From G965276675 sp965276675 (GTDB lineage: Bacteria > Acidobacteriota > Terriglobia > Terriglobales > Acidobacteriaceae), in the NCBI GenBank assembly GCA_965276675.1, contig OZ255624.1:3658001-3722000 (forward strand): a stretch of DNA of 64,000 nucleotides, written 5' to 3'. A model generated the notes under the pieces. It was not told where the DNA came from. It ran no database searches and was given only the letters and a program-made list of their open reading frames with translations. Each line of letters opens with the position of its first letter. Position 1 is the stretch's first letter. Shown in pieces: positions 56,225-64,000 of this stretch. The position numbers and the translations under genes are program-made.

Positions 56225-57574
56225 ATGCGAAGACTCATGTTCACCTCCGCAACCATCGCGCTCGGCTGCCTGTGGGCGAGCGTGCACGGTAACGCCCAAA
56301 CGCGCACTCCATTCCGACCGGCCGAACAAATCACCGGCGATAAAACATCAAAAATCCCAACTTCCAAGGCCACCAGTGAAATCCTGGCGGCCGCGAAGGC
56401 AGCCGCACCGACCCCAGCGGCCACAATCGGGGGCTTGCCGGTCGGTAGTGATGGCCCGTCAGCAGGTCCACTGGGAGATGGTCCGGGTTGCAACCTATTC
56501 CCAGCTCCCGCATCGACTGGAGCCAGCGTGGCACTGTCGTACTTCGGGCCACCACCATCGGCAAGCAACCCCAGTCTGGTTGGGCCATATCAGTTGCTTC
56601 AATCCGGTCAAGTTGACGACAAGAATGGAACGCTGACTTTGCCTCTCTATGAGGGATATATGAAGAAGGGCCACGTCCCAGTCTGGTATGTACTTACTGA
56701 TGTTGATGATCAGCAAGTCGCGACTCAGCTGGGCCTCAATTTTTCAGCCAAGCTCACGAACGCAGGTCCGGGTGCACGTACCGCGAACTTTGATAACAAC
56801 GGCGACTTGATTTTCGACGCCGGCACGGTGGATTTTGCCCCACATCGAGAGGTGAAGCCAGGCTCGGAAGCGAATCCTTATCCACCCTCTGTTGCCAAAC
56901 CGGGATCATTCGGAGATGCCAATTACAGTCCGCTGGTTCAAGTAAAAAACGCCGGGGGGATCATCTACAACGCGTCAATTGTGGCGTTCGGAAACCAGCC
57001 GAACGAGATCAATTTTCCTAACGGCGATGTCGATCATAGCAAGGTGCACGACCAAGTCATTGCGATTGACCCATATAACCAAACCGTGACTCTTCAACTG
57101 GTCAATGGTTTTAGCTTCGGACGGCCGCTTTGGTACATTTCGCTGGACGCGAGTGTACCCGCAGTAGCGGCAATTGAAGGTAATACCTATGCGCCATTGA
57201 TGGCAAACCTGCACACCGGCGGAGACGATAGCTTTAGCAGTCCAGTGGAGCGTATTTTTATCGCGACGAACGGGCCAAGAGGATGCGCGAATCCTAAGAG
57301 GCAAGGGCTTGACGCAGCACTACTAGATGACCACCGTCCGAACAATACCTTCGGCGGCATTCCGACCATCGCCACGGACTACAGCCCGATGTGGAATGGT
57401 CAGCTGTATGAATGGACCCCAGATAGCCTAAGACTTAACTACCGGCAACAATTGAGGGAGGAGTTTCAGATTTTGACTTACGCGGAAGATGGGCTGATAA
57501 CCGGTCCGAGTGGAGCAAAGTTCGGAGATAGCCATTTCATAATCAACTGCCCGCCGGTGCAACGACTTGAGTAG
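56225..57574 (+). CDS. Secreted protein of DUF7482 type, function unknown
   Basis: 449 aa with signal peptide RRLMFTSATIALGCLWASVHGNAQ. After a low-complexity Ala/Pro region (residues 50-100), the body has LTLPLYEGYMKKGHVPVWYVLTDV, NFSAKLTNAGPGA, and RIFIATNGPRGCANPKRQGLDAALLDDHRPNN, key parts PVWYVLTDVDD and GLDAALLDD. It looks like an extracellular beta-rich domain, similar to proteins of the DUF7482 family. Role unknown. A hairpin follows. Confidence 0.65.
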   Translation: MRRLMFTSATIALGCLWASVHGNAQTRTPFRPAEQITGDKTSKIPTSKATSEILAAAKAAAPTPAATIGGLPVGSDGPSAGPLGDGPGCNLFPAPASTGASVALSYFGPPPSASNPSLVGPYQLLQSGQVDDKNGTLTLPLYEGYMKKGHVPVWYVLTDVDDQQVATQLGLNFSAKLTNAGPGARTANFDNNGDLIFDAGTVDFAPHREVKPGSEANPYPPSVAKPGSFGDANYSPLVQVKNAGGIIYNASIVAFGNQPNEINFPNGDVDHSKVHDQVIAIDPYNQTVTLQLVNGFSFGRPLWYISLDASVPAVAAIEGNTYAPLMANLHTGGDDSFSSPVERIFIATNGPRGCANPKRQGLDAALLDDHRPNNTFGGIPTIATDYSPMWNGQLYEWTPDSLRLNYRQQLREEFQILTYAEDGLITGPSGAKFGDSHFIINCPPVQRLE

Positions 57575-57585
57575 TAGAAAGTTTT

Positions 57586-57616
57586 CTAGAGGCCTCTTTC
57601 ACCAGGAGGCCTCTAG
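57586..57616 (+). terminator. Hairpin after the DUF7482-type gene, probable terminator
   Basis: A perfect 11-bp inverted repeat (CTAGAGGCCTC / GAGGCCTCTAG) with a 9-nt loop lies 11 bp after the stop. There is no T-tract, so it may stop transcription only weakly. Confidence 0.55.
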
Positions 57617-57996
57617 GGCACACTGGCTTCGTCGGCGGTTCACCTGCGAATGAGGACATGTTGAGTGGTTTAGCCGCCGACGATAAAACAGTTAAGCAGA
57701 TCCTCAACCGAATCGTCCATCCGGGATGGAGGAACTTCTTCTGCCACGCAACCGACGGGCGGGATAAGGACCCAGGGAAAAGCCCAGGCGGGTTCTCCAT
57801 GCCGTTTTCCAGAAATAAACAGGTTTCTGGTCGCCGTGAACACCCTCACTAACTGCTTCAACCATACTGCCGGCATGGAAATCGACTTCTTTGTCGTTCT
57901 GCATGCTGCGGAGCTGGCGGCTCGGTAAATCACTGCGCTCTCGGCCGCACGGCGAACATCCTTCCTTCGCAGTCCACCTGAAAAGGGGTAAACCAC
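57617..57996. other. Intergenic before the hydrolase operon
   Basis: 380 bp with no supported gene; promoter of the 57997-60445 run is expected here. Confidence 0.4.
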
Positions 57997-58872
57997 ATGA
58001 CTATGTACCAGCATTCCGACATTCAGGGCCACAAAATCTTCTATCGCGAGGCTGGCTCGACCACGAATCCAACGATCGTTCTGCTTCATGGCTTTCCGTC
58101 GTCGTCGCACATGTTCCGGGAACTGATCCCGCTGCTCGCCAGCCACTTCCACGTTGTCGCGCCGGACTACCTCGGTTTCGGCTACAGTGATGCTCCCGCA
58201 GCGACCGACTTTCAATACACCTTCGACAACGTTACCGCGCAGATTGAAGAGTTGCTCTTCACGACACTGGGCCTTAAGAAGTTCAGCATCTACGTGCAGG
58301 ATTATGGTGCGCCCATCGGTTTCCGCATTGCCTCGCGTCATCCGGAGGCGATCGAAGGCATCGTCGTGCAGAACGGCAATGCCTACGTGGAGGGCATCAG
58401 CGCCGCCTTCGATCCGCTGCAGCCTTTTTGGGTGAATCGTAACGAGGAGACGGAAAAGGCTCCACGTTCTCTCCTGACCAAGGAGACGACGATCTTCCAG
58501 TACACGCATGGTGCCAAAAACGCGGCGGCAGTGAGCCCGGACAGTTACACCTTCGACCAAGCGTTGCTAGACCGGCCCGGCAATGACGCCATTCAACTAG
58601 AGCTCCTTCACAACTACACCTCGAACGTGGCGCTCTACGACACGTGGCACGAATACTTCCGCAAGCACCAGCCGCGCACGCTTATCGTGTGGGGGCAGAA
58701 CGATCCCTTCTTTATCGTGCCGGGGGCGCAGGCGTTCCTGCGCGACCTGCCCAAGGCAGAACTGCACCTGATCGACGGTGGCCACTTCCTATTGGAAGAG
58801 CACAGCGAACTCGTCGCAGGCAATATCATTGGATTTCTGGGAAAGAGACAGAATACGGAGGTGGGCAGATGA
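57997..58872 (+). CDS. Alpha/beta hydrolase, epoxide-hydrolase/dehalogenase-like
   Basis: 291 aa. Oxyanion HGFPSSSHMF, nucleophile Asp in YVQDYGAPIGF, acid in WGQNDPFF, His in DGGHFLLEE. Cytosolic paralogue of 45292 and of the exported 38790 enzyme. It overlaps the next membrane protein gene by 4 nt (ATGA). Confidence 0.9.
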   Translation: MTMYQHSDIQGHKIFYREAGSTTNPTIVLLHGFPSSSHMFRELIPLLASHFHVVAPDYLGFGYSDAPAATDFQYTFDNVTAQIEELLFTTLGLKKFSIYVQDYGAPIGFRIASRHPEAIEGIVVQNGNAYVEGISAAFDPLQPFWVNRNEETEKAPRSLLTKETTIFQYTHGAKNAAAVSPDSYTFDQALLDRPGNDAIQLELLHNYTSNVALYDTWHEYFRKHQPRTLIVWGQNDPFFIVPGAQAFLRDLPKAELHLIDGGHFLLEEHSELVAGNIIGFLGKRQNTEVGR

Positions 58873-59381
58873 CCACCTCTTCCCTGAATCCAACCCATGG
58901 GAGCGAGCCGCAGTGGGCAACGCGCACATTGCCCATCTCTAGCGCCATCCTCTATGCCACGTTGGTGGTCGGAGCGCTCGATGCAGCCGATGGCGTAGTC
59001 TTCCGCAGCCTGCAAGGCCAGAACCCGATCCAGGTGCTGCAGTACATCGCGAGCAGCCTGCTGGGCGCACGGTCCTTCTCGGGCGGGCTTGCAACCGCAG
59101 GACTAGGCCTCGTCGTGCATTTCGCCATCGCGCTGGTAGTCGCAGCGATCTACATTCTTGCGAGCCGACGCGTCGCTGTGTTGCGTACGCAGTGGGCGCT
59201 CCTGGGACTGCTGTACGGCGCTGCCGTGTGGGCGGTGATGAACCTGCTGGTATTGCCGCTGACCGCGGTCGCTCCCGGCCCGATCACGACTGCGGCGTTC
59301 GCCAACGGCGTCATCGGTCACGCTTTGTTCGTCGGCCTGCCCAGCGCGTTCTTCGCGAAGAAGGTGGCGGCGGTGGCATGA
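58869..59381 (+). CDS. Four-helix membrane protein, function unknown
   Basis: 170 aa from ATG 58869 (GGAGG 8 nt upstream, overlapping the previous stop). Hydrophobic segments: LYATLVVGALDAADGVVF, LGLVVHFAIALVVAAIYILA, WALLGLLYGAAVWAVMNLLV and GVIGHALFVGLPSAFF. Not recognised. Coupled translation with the hydrolase suggests a shared function. Confidence 0.7.
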   Translation: MTTSSLNPTHGSEPQWATRTLPISSAILYATLVVGALDAADGVVFRSLQGQNPIQVLQYIASSLLGARSFSGGLATAGLGLVVHFAIALVVAAIYILASRRVAVLRTQWALLGLLYGAAVWAVMNLLVLPLTAVAPGPITTAAFANGVIGHALFVGLPSAFFAKKVAAVA

Positions 59382-59503
59382 ACGGCCTTTTTAGAAAAGA
59401 AAGCAATCGTAGTGCTGGTCCATGCGTACGCGAGTTCCGCAACACTCTGGGCTCGCTGCATTCGATGTAATTCAACGTTGTGCGTTCGGCATTTGGAGGT
59501 GAC

Positions 59504-60445
59504 GTGGTGGCCTTACCCTCGGACGAAGCGGGTGTGCAGACACCAAGTATTCGGCTGGAGTACAAGCACCCTCTTGCCATCTGGTGGATGCACTGGGTCA
59601 ACTTCCCGGTGCTCTTCACCATGATCTGGAGCGGACTGCTCATTTACTGGAACGATTCGGATAGCTCCTATAGGTACCACCATCGCGTTTACCGCATTGG
59701 TGTTGGTCGATTGACTCTAGTCCGCCTCTTTCCGCACTGGTTTTACGAAAGGCTGCATGTGCCCTACCACGTCACGCAAGGATTGGGCTACCACTTCTTC
59801 TTCATGTGGATCTTTGCGTTGAACAGCCTGATTTACGTGCTGTATACCTGGCTTTCCGGGGAGTGGCGTTTTCTGTTGCCGCAGCGCCGCAGCCTGCAGG
59901 ATGCGATCCAGGTGACCCTCGTGGATTTGCACCTGCGTAAGGGGCTGCCGCCGCAGACGAAGTACAACGGAGCGCAGCGCATTGCATACACCTCGGCGGG
60001 GTTACCAAGACACGAACTGGTAACACAGTTCAAGCGCATTGAAGGCTGGAGCCAAATTGTGCACTGGGCGGGCGTACGGATGGCCGATTTCTTGGACGCC
60101 TATCCTCCCGCAGATATTGATGGGAGCGAGCCGAGATTCGTGTACATGGAAACACCAGATGGGGATTACTACACCGGCTACGATCTTCGCGCTTTGCGGC
60201 ACCCACAGACACTGCTGGTGACAGAAATGATGGGAGCGCCATTGACCCAATTTCATCGGGCGCCTTTGAGGCTGCACCTGCCGACGAAGTATGGATACAA
60301 GCAAATCAACCGCATCGGCCTGATCGCCTACACCAACGACAAGCCGGAAGATTGTTGTACCAAAAGCCGGAAGGTTATTGTACCAAGCTCGGCTATGACT
60401 GGTCCGGGACTCGGTGACTCACCGATACATCTCATGAATACTTAG
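59504..60445 (+). CDS. Chimera: front of cytochrome b fused to back of molybdo-enzyme (degenerate)
   Basis: From GTG 59504 (GGAGGTGA 5 nt upstream). Residues 1-163 match the cytochrome b at 43273 (MHWVNFPVLFTMIWSG, HVPYHVT, WLSGEWR). At AYTSAGLPRHELV it switches to the C-terminal part of the molybdo-enzyme at 44012 (ELVTQFKRIEGWSQIVHWAGVRMADF). The Mo-ligand Cys is Arg178 (CGC for TGC at 60035-60037) and the last heme helix is gone. A 23-bp tandem duplication (60341-60386) shifts the frame near the end, replacing the normal C-terminus. Open, but probably non-functional as an oxidoreductase. Confidence 0.8.
   Translation: MVALPSDEAGVQTPSIRLEYKHPLAIWWMHWVNFPVLFTMIWSGLLIYWNDSDSSYRYHHRVYRIGVGRLTLVRLFPHWFYERLHVPYHVTQGLGYHFFFMWIFALNSLIYVLYTWLSGEWRFLLPQRRSLQDAIQVTLVDLHLRKGLPPQTKYNGAQRIAYTSAGLPRHELVTQFKRIEGWSQIVHWAGVRMADFLDAYPPADIDGSEPRFVYMETPDGDYYTGYDLRALRHPQTLLVTEMMGAPLTQFHRAPLRLHLPTKYGYKQINRIGLIAYTNDKPEDCCTKSRKVIVPSSAMTGPGLGDSPIHLMNT
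60341..60386 (+). repeat. 23-bp imperfect tandem duplication
   Basis: AAGCCGGAAGATTGTTGTAC.. at 60341-60363 is repeated at 60364-60386 with two base changes. Not a multiple of three, so it frameshifts the chimera; the original tail (KLGYDW...) continues in another frame afterwards. Confidence 0.85.
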
Positions 60446-60876
60446 GCCAGCCGCCGATGGTGTATATCCTCAACGTAAGGCGACAAGACATAAGCGTCAC
60501 CTGAATACCATATTGACAGCAAGGTTGGTGTTGAGCATTCTCTCTTGGCGGATGCACATCGCGGCTACCAAGCGAAGCCGCTTTCTCGATTGCATTCGGG
60601 CGTTGGTCGGGCGTCTCACCGAGTAAATATCGTAGAAAGTAATCCGCTGGGAAGAGACGCGTTAGGAACTTTCCATTGCTCATAGCCCGTCGCGGCGGGA
60701 ATCTCCCCCAAGCTGAATTCAGAAAGGAACACCTTGAACGAATTGTTGACGAAATTGTTGAAGGCACAAGACGGTAAAGAAGCACACCGATTTCAGTTTG
60801 CATTAACAGGAGAGGGGCACATTGGGCATTTCATGATTGACCATTAAACAGGCCCGTATGTGCTTTGTGACCAGCT
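60446..60876. other. Intergenic, no gene recognised
   Basis: 431 bp with no convincing ORF on either strand. Confidence 0.4.
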
Positions 60877-61824
60877 ATGCGTCGGCTCAGAGTCACTATG
60901 GATGGTCAGATAGCCGTCCTCGCGGTAGCGGAGAAGGGATCGTTCGAGGCAGCCGGGAAATATCTCGGCATTGGGAAATCTGCGGTTCGCAAACGGGTTC
61001 GAGGTGTCGAGATCGAACTGGGAACTCCGATCTTCCATTCCGTTGCAAACGGGATGCTTCAGACGGATGCCGGCAGTCTCTACCTGCCTGTTGCGCGTGA
61101 ATCGGTCAGACATGCATCTCTCGGCGTAGATCGCGTCCGCGCATTTATGAGAGTTCAAACGAAAAACTTTCGCATCGGGTATTCCAGCCATCTCAACGGC
61201 AAGCTCCTGGCCATCATTTCCCAATTCCAGTTGCGACCGAATGACGCTTTTCAGATCAGCAGGGAGAGCCTGCTGACTCACCAGGTCGTTGTCAGCGTTC
61301 TGCAAGGCGACCTGAACATCGGGTTTGGCTATTTGCCTCTTGATGAGCCTGACCTCTTCGCACAGCAACTCATGGAAGAACCGCTGATGGTATGCCTGCC
61401 TGCAGGTCATCCGCTCGGCACGAAGCGCACCATAGAACCTACGGAACTCGACGGCGAACCTCTTATCGCAGTGGGCAGAAAGGCGTTGCCCGGCAGACAT
61501 GAGGAGATTGTTACCCACTTTGAGAGCCTGGGGATAGCACTCAGGATAGTAGCCGATGCCTATCTGCCGTGAGAAGCCCTCTGGATGGTAAGCCAGGGAA
61601 CCGGGCTCACGGTCATGACTCGCTCTTCAGCCGATTCACAGCGTTCGGGCATCGTGGTCAGGCCGTTGGCGGATCGCCTGCTAACGGTAAAGAGCGGCAT
61701 GTTCATTCGGCGCGAAGACGACCGTAGCGGCAACTCGATCAGGCAGTTCCTCGACCGGGTATGGGCCGAGACTGCGTCTATGCGGACGATCAATCACCGA
61801 GGCGATCGCGGTCTTCATGCATAG
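60877..61824 (+). pseudogene. LysR-family regulator interrupted by an in-frame stop
   Basis: The N-terminal HTH (MDGQIAVLAVAEKGSFEAAGKYL, core AEKGSFEAAGKYLGIGKSAVRKRV) and most of the sensor domain run to a TGA at 61570-61572. The same frame continues without break (EALWMVSQGTGLTVM...RTINHRG) to 61824, the normal end of a LysR protein. One base change (e.g. CGA to TGA) explains it. Different subfamily from the two paralogues at 42270 and 53753. Confidence 0.82.
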
Positions 61825-61857
61825 CCACGGAACGAATCACATCATGAGGATGGATAT

Positions 61858-62493
61858 ATGAGCAACAGCATTTCTCTCATTTCAATTCTAGTTCTGCTCT
61901 GCCTCGCCGCTTGCAATGGTGTTAATAAACCGAGCGACACGAACTTCACGAAAGCCATCAACGACTATCTGGCCAAGCATGGCCAAGTCTGTACGGTCAT
62001 CGGTCGCCAGTTCCCTGTCGATCTTCCCCGATCCGAGCAGAAAGAGCAGTTTGGTATCGGTCCAAAGCTGGAGGCATTGGAGCAGGCGAGTCTGCTAAAG
62101 GCTAGCGACACTACGGCGGTGGTTCCCGGGATGCTCGATTCACTACGAGGTTCAACTCCGCCCCAACTGGTGAGGCGATACGCACTTACAGCGGAGGGCC
62201 GGAAGTATTTCAAGCAAATCACCGGCACACTCGGGCAGCCCAGAGGATTCTGTTACGGGCGGAAGACCGTCGATTCCATCGTAAAATGGACGGAGCCGGC
62301 TGCGGTGGGTCAATCCTCTCAGACTGAGATCACCTATACCTACAGGATCGTGGACCCTGCAGCCTGGGCGGAACGCCCGGACGTGCAGCAGGCATTCCCG
62401 GACATCCGATCAAATCTCAACGGGGTATCGAAGACGACTGAGCAGACCGGATTGCAGTTGACCAGCAGGGGCTGGGAGGTACCGGGACAATAA
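61858..62493 (+). CDS. Putative lipoprotein, function unknown
   Basis: 211 aa; GAGG before the ATG. Signal peptide with lipobox LAAC (Cys19) so lipid-anchored. The body has GVNKPSDTNFTKAINDYLA, RYALTAEGRKYFKQI and a C-terminal GLQLTSRGWEV, a pattern I do not assign to a family. It lies next to conjugation genes but on the opposite strand; an entry-exclusion or surface role is only a guess. Confidence 0.7.
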   Translation: MSNSISLISILVLLCLAACNGVNKPSDTNFTKAINDYLAKHGQVCTVIGRQFPVDLPRSEQKEQFGIGPKLEALEQASLLKASDTTAVVPGMLDSLRGSTPPQLVRRYALTAEGRKYFKQITGTLGQPRGFCYGRKTVDSIVKWTEPAAVGQSSQTEITYTYRIVDPAAWAERPDVQQAFPDIRSNLNGVSKTTEQTGLQLTSRGWEVPGQ

Positions 62494-62525
62494 TCCGTGA
62501 TCTTGGAAGCGTAGGGATCGACATC

Positions 62526-63425
62526 TCAGACAGATCTACGGATCTCTGTGACATGGCGCCATCCGTCGTCATTCGTTACATGCACGACCACGTTGATGGA
62601 TCGTTCACACTCCTCCTCGACATCGTGCAAGGGCACGCCCCCTGCGCCACGCATGGCAAGCTGGGCCAGTCGCCGCAATGCGTCCTGGGCGCTGTTGGCA
62701 TGGATGGTCGTCAGCGACCCGCGATGGCCTGTGTTCAAAGCATCGAGGAAGACGCGAGCCTCTGGACCGCGTATCTCACCTACAACGATCCTGTCTGGCC
62801 TGTGGCGAAGCGCAGCCTTAAGCAGGTCGGCGAAACCGATCTGACTCCTATGCGTATCGAGCTGTGCCTCGGCGGATATTACGTGCGGCTTCCTGATGTT
62901 GAGTTCGGCGACATCTTCAAGGATCAGGATTCGCTCGCCGTCGGGGATGAATGCGGACAATACATTTGCGAGGGTTGTCTTACCGGAGCCGGTTCCGCCC
63001 GAGATCAAGATGTTGTCGCCATGCTGGACGTGATTTGCCAGACCCTCCGCCTGTGAGTCGGTGAGCATCTCACGCTCGATCAGGTCATCAATATTGAAGT
63101 TCCGCGAGGTGAACTTGCGGACGCTCATCATCGGACTTGGATTGACGACTGGCGGAATGAGCGCCGCCATGCGGCTCCCGTCCGGGAGACGCAGGTTCAT
63201 GATGGGTGAATCGGCGTCGAGCTTCTTGCCGAAACGATTGGCAATCACTTCGAGGCCAGTCAGCAGCTCACCATCCTCGAAGTGGATACCGGATTGCAAA
63301 ACGATGTGACCTTGCTCTTCGATCCAGACTGAGCCGTCAGGATTGACCATGATCTCGGATATGACCGTACTCAGTAGCAAATGCTCGATTGGTTTCAGGA
63401 ACGGGATAATGAGTTCAAAGCTCAA
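62526..63425 (-). CDS. TrbB/VirB11-type conjugative transfer ATPase
   Basis: 299 aa. Walker A GGTGSGKTT (residues 143-151), Asp box ILEDVAELNI, Walker B RPDRIVVGEIRGPEA, His box TGHRGSLTTIHAN. These are the secretion-ATPase (PulE/VirB11) hallmarks, and the N-terminal domain (EIMVNPDGSVWIEEQG) is TrbB-like. Hexameric inner-membrane-associated motor of a type IV secretion system. Its ATG overlaps the stop of the upstream TraG-like gene by 4 nt. Confidence 0.93.
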   Translation of the reverse strand: MSFELIIPFLKPIEHLLLSTVISEIMVNPDGSVWIEEQGHIVLQSGIHFEDGELLTGLEVIANRFGKKLDADSPIMNLRLPDGSRMAALIPPVVNPSPMMSVRKFTSRNFNIDDLIEREMLTDSQAEGLANHVQHGDNILISGGTGSGKTTLANVLSAFIPDGERILILEDVAELNIRKPHVISAEAQLDTHRSQIGFADLLKAALRHRPDRIVVGEIRGPEARVFLDALNTGHRGSLTTIHANSAQDALRRLAQLAMRGAGGVPLHDVEEECERSINVVVHVTNDDGWRHVTEIRRSV

Positions 63426-64000
63426 GACGGTATCCTCTCCGGATCAAAGGCGATCCTCTCCTGGTCGAACCAGGACATCGCGATGGGCAGGAAGTCGGGC
63501 TTGAGATAGCAGTACGTCGGTGGCAATGGGCTGATTCCGTCGAATGCGACGACCACGGACTGTGCGTTTTTAAGATCGAAGAAGACCTTCTCCTCGAAGA
63601 GCGGCTCCATGTGTTTCTGATACTGCTTCGACGCGGAGACGGAACCTTTGCTGGATGAGGTGCGACCCGAAAGCCATCCTACGTTGGCGTTGGTCGAAGA
63701 CTCGGATACGGTGTAGCTGATGCGGGTGCGGTCCGCCTTTCCGCACAGCTCGGAGGCGTACCGGGCGGTTTCAGGATCGGTCGTTGTTAGGAAAACCTTG
63801 TTGCGGAGGGCCTGCAGAAGTGTCTTGACACCCTCATTAGGCAGCGCATCCTTGAGACTGGATATGCTCTGCGTGGCAACGATAGGAATGCACTTCGGCT
63901 GACGCGATAGGGACAGAAATCGCTCGTCGCCGGTGGGATTGTCACCGCCGACCGTGGCGAAGTTCTGATACTCATCGCACACGAAGACGGTCGGGCGATA
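63422..64000 (-). CDS. TraG/VirD4-like coupling protein or related T4SS ATPase, C-terminal part
   Basis: Partial: the frame runs past the right edge (the GTG at 63982 is internal). The visible 192 residues begin with a Walker-B-like RPTVFVCDEYQNF and then CIPIVATQSISSLKDAL, LRNKVFLTTTDPETARYASELCG, a TraD/TraG-type recognition segment. It would link the relaxosome to the secretion channel. It is the upstream partner of the TrbB-like gene. Confidence 0.8.
   Translation of the reverse strand, partial: YRPTVFVCDEYQNFATVGGDNPTGDERFLSLSRQPKCIPIVATQSISSLKDALPNEGVKTLLQALRNKVFLTTTDPETARYASELCGKADRTRISYTVSESSTNANVGWLSGRTSSSKGSVSASKQYQKHMEPLFEEKVFFDLKNAQSVVVAFDGISPLPPTYCYLKPDFLPIAMSWFDQERIAFDPERIPS

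Larger units (their letters stand above)
31622..64000. mobile_element. Probable integrative conjugative element or island, right end outside window
   Basis: The left boundary is the tRNA-Ala fragment. The right part encodes a TrbB/VirB11-like ATPase and a TraG/VirD4-like protein, components of conjugative type IV secretion. Cargo between them is accessory (redox enzymes, hydrolases, paired LysR regulators) and contains several decaying genes, as expected in an island. No integrase is visible in the window; in this arrangement it should lie next to the intact tRNA beyond the right edge. The extent is inferred. Confidence 0.5.

Overview
The window looks like a chromosome of an Acidobacteriota bacterium, most likely Terriglobia/Acidobacteriaceae. 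The clues are a very large Oar-like TonB-dependent receptor with an N-terminal carboxypeptidase-regulatory-like domain, a VWFA-related protein of the type common in Acidobacteria, many secreted beta-helix and glycoside-hydrolase proteins, and moderately high G+C. This assignment is inferred from gene families, not from a marker gene.

Layout. (1) 1-8.1 kb: two paralogous secreted right-handed beta-helix proteins (the first cut by the left edge) flank a two-gene minus-strand operon encoding an FkbH-like/acyl-carrier/thioesterase fusion and a GT4 glycosyltransferase, which suggests cell-surface or exopolysaccharide work. (2) 8.3-17.9 kb: a complete Kdp potassium-uptake locus. KdpD is split into two divergent genes (N-terminal ATP-binding/USP half on plus, membrane/kinase half on minus), followed by kdpE, an OmpL-like porin, a 33-aa membrane peptide, kdpF, kdpA, kdpB and kdpC. 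(3) 18.0-29.3 kb: a carbohydrate-utilisation locus with an MFS transporter, a secreted beta-helix enzyme-like protein, a GH3 glucosidase, a LacI repressor and a TonB-dependent receptor. Four related palindromes around a CAAACGTTTG core sit upstream of the MFS, beta-helix, GH3 and receptor genes, so this looks like one LacI regulon. (4) 29.6-31.2 kb: a VWFA-related secreted protein.

(5) From 31.6 kb to the right edge: a probable integrated element. It starts at an orphan 3' half of a tRNA-Ala gene (att-like), and at the right end carries a TrbB/VirB11-type ATPase and the end of a TraG/VirD4-like protein. Its cargo includes a GH38 mannosidase; a six-gene minus-strand operon (two SnoaL-like proteins, DUF1348, an epoxide-hydrolase-like enzyme, azoreductase, MOSC protein); a cNMP-binding/thioredoxin-reductase-like fusion; two close LysR paralogues with similar candidate operators; a b-type cytochrome plus molybdopterin oxidoreductase pair; several alpha/beta hydrolases; and a disulfide oxidoreductase. 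The theme is redox, electrophile or xenobiotic handling.

The stretch 48-62 kb is visibly decaying: a frameshifted S9 peptidase, a doubly frameshifted SnoaL gene, a doubly frameshifted membrane protein, a LysR gene with a nonsense codon, and an in-frame deletion chimera that joins the front of a cytochrome b to the back of a molybdo-enzyme whose metal-ligand Cys has become Arg. No CRISPR array, rRNA or intact tRNA was seen.
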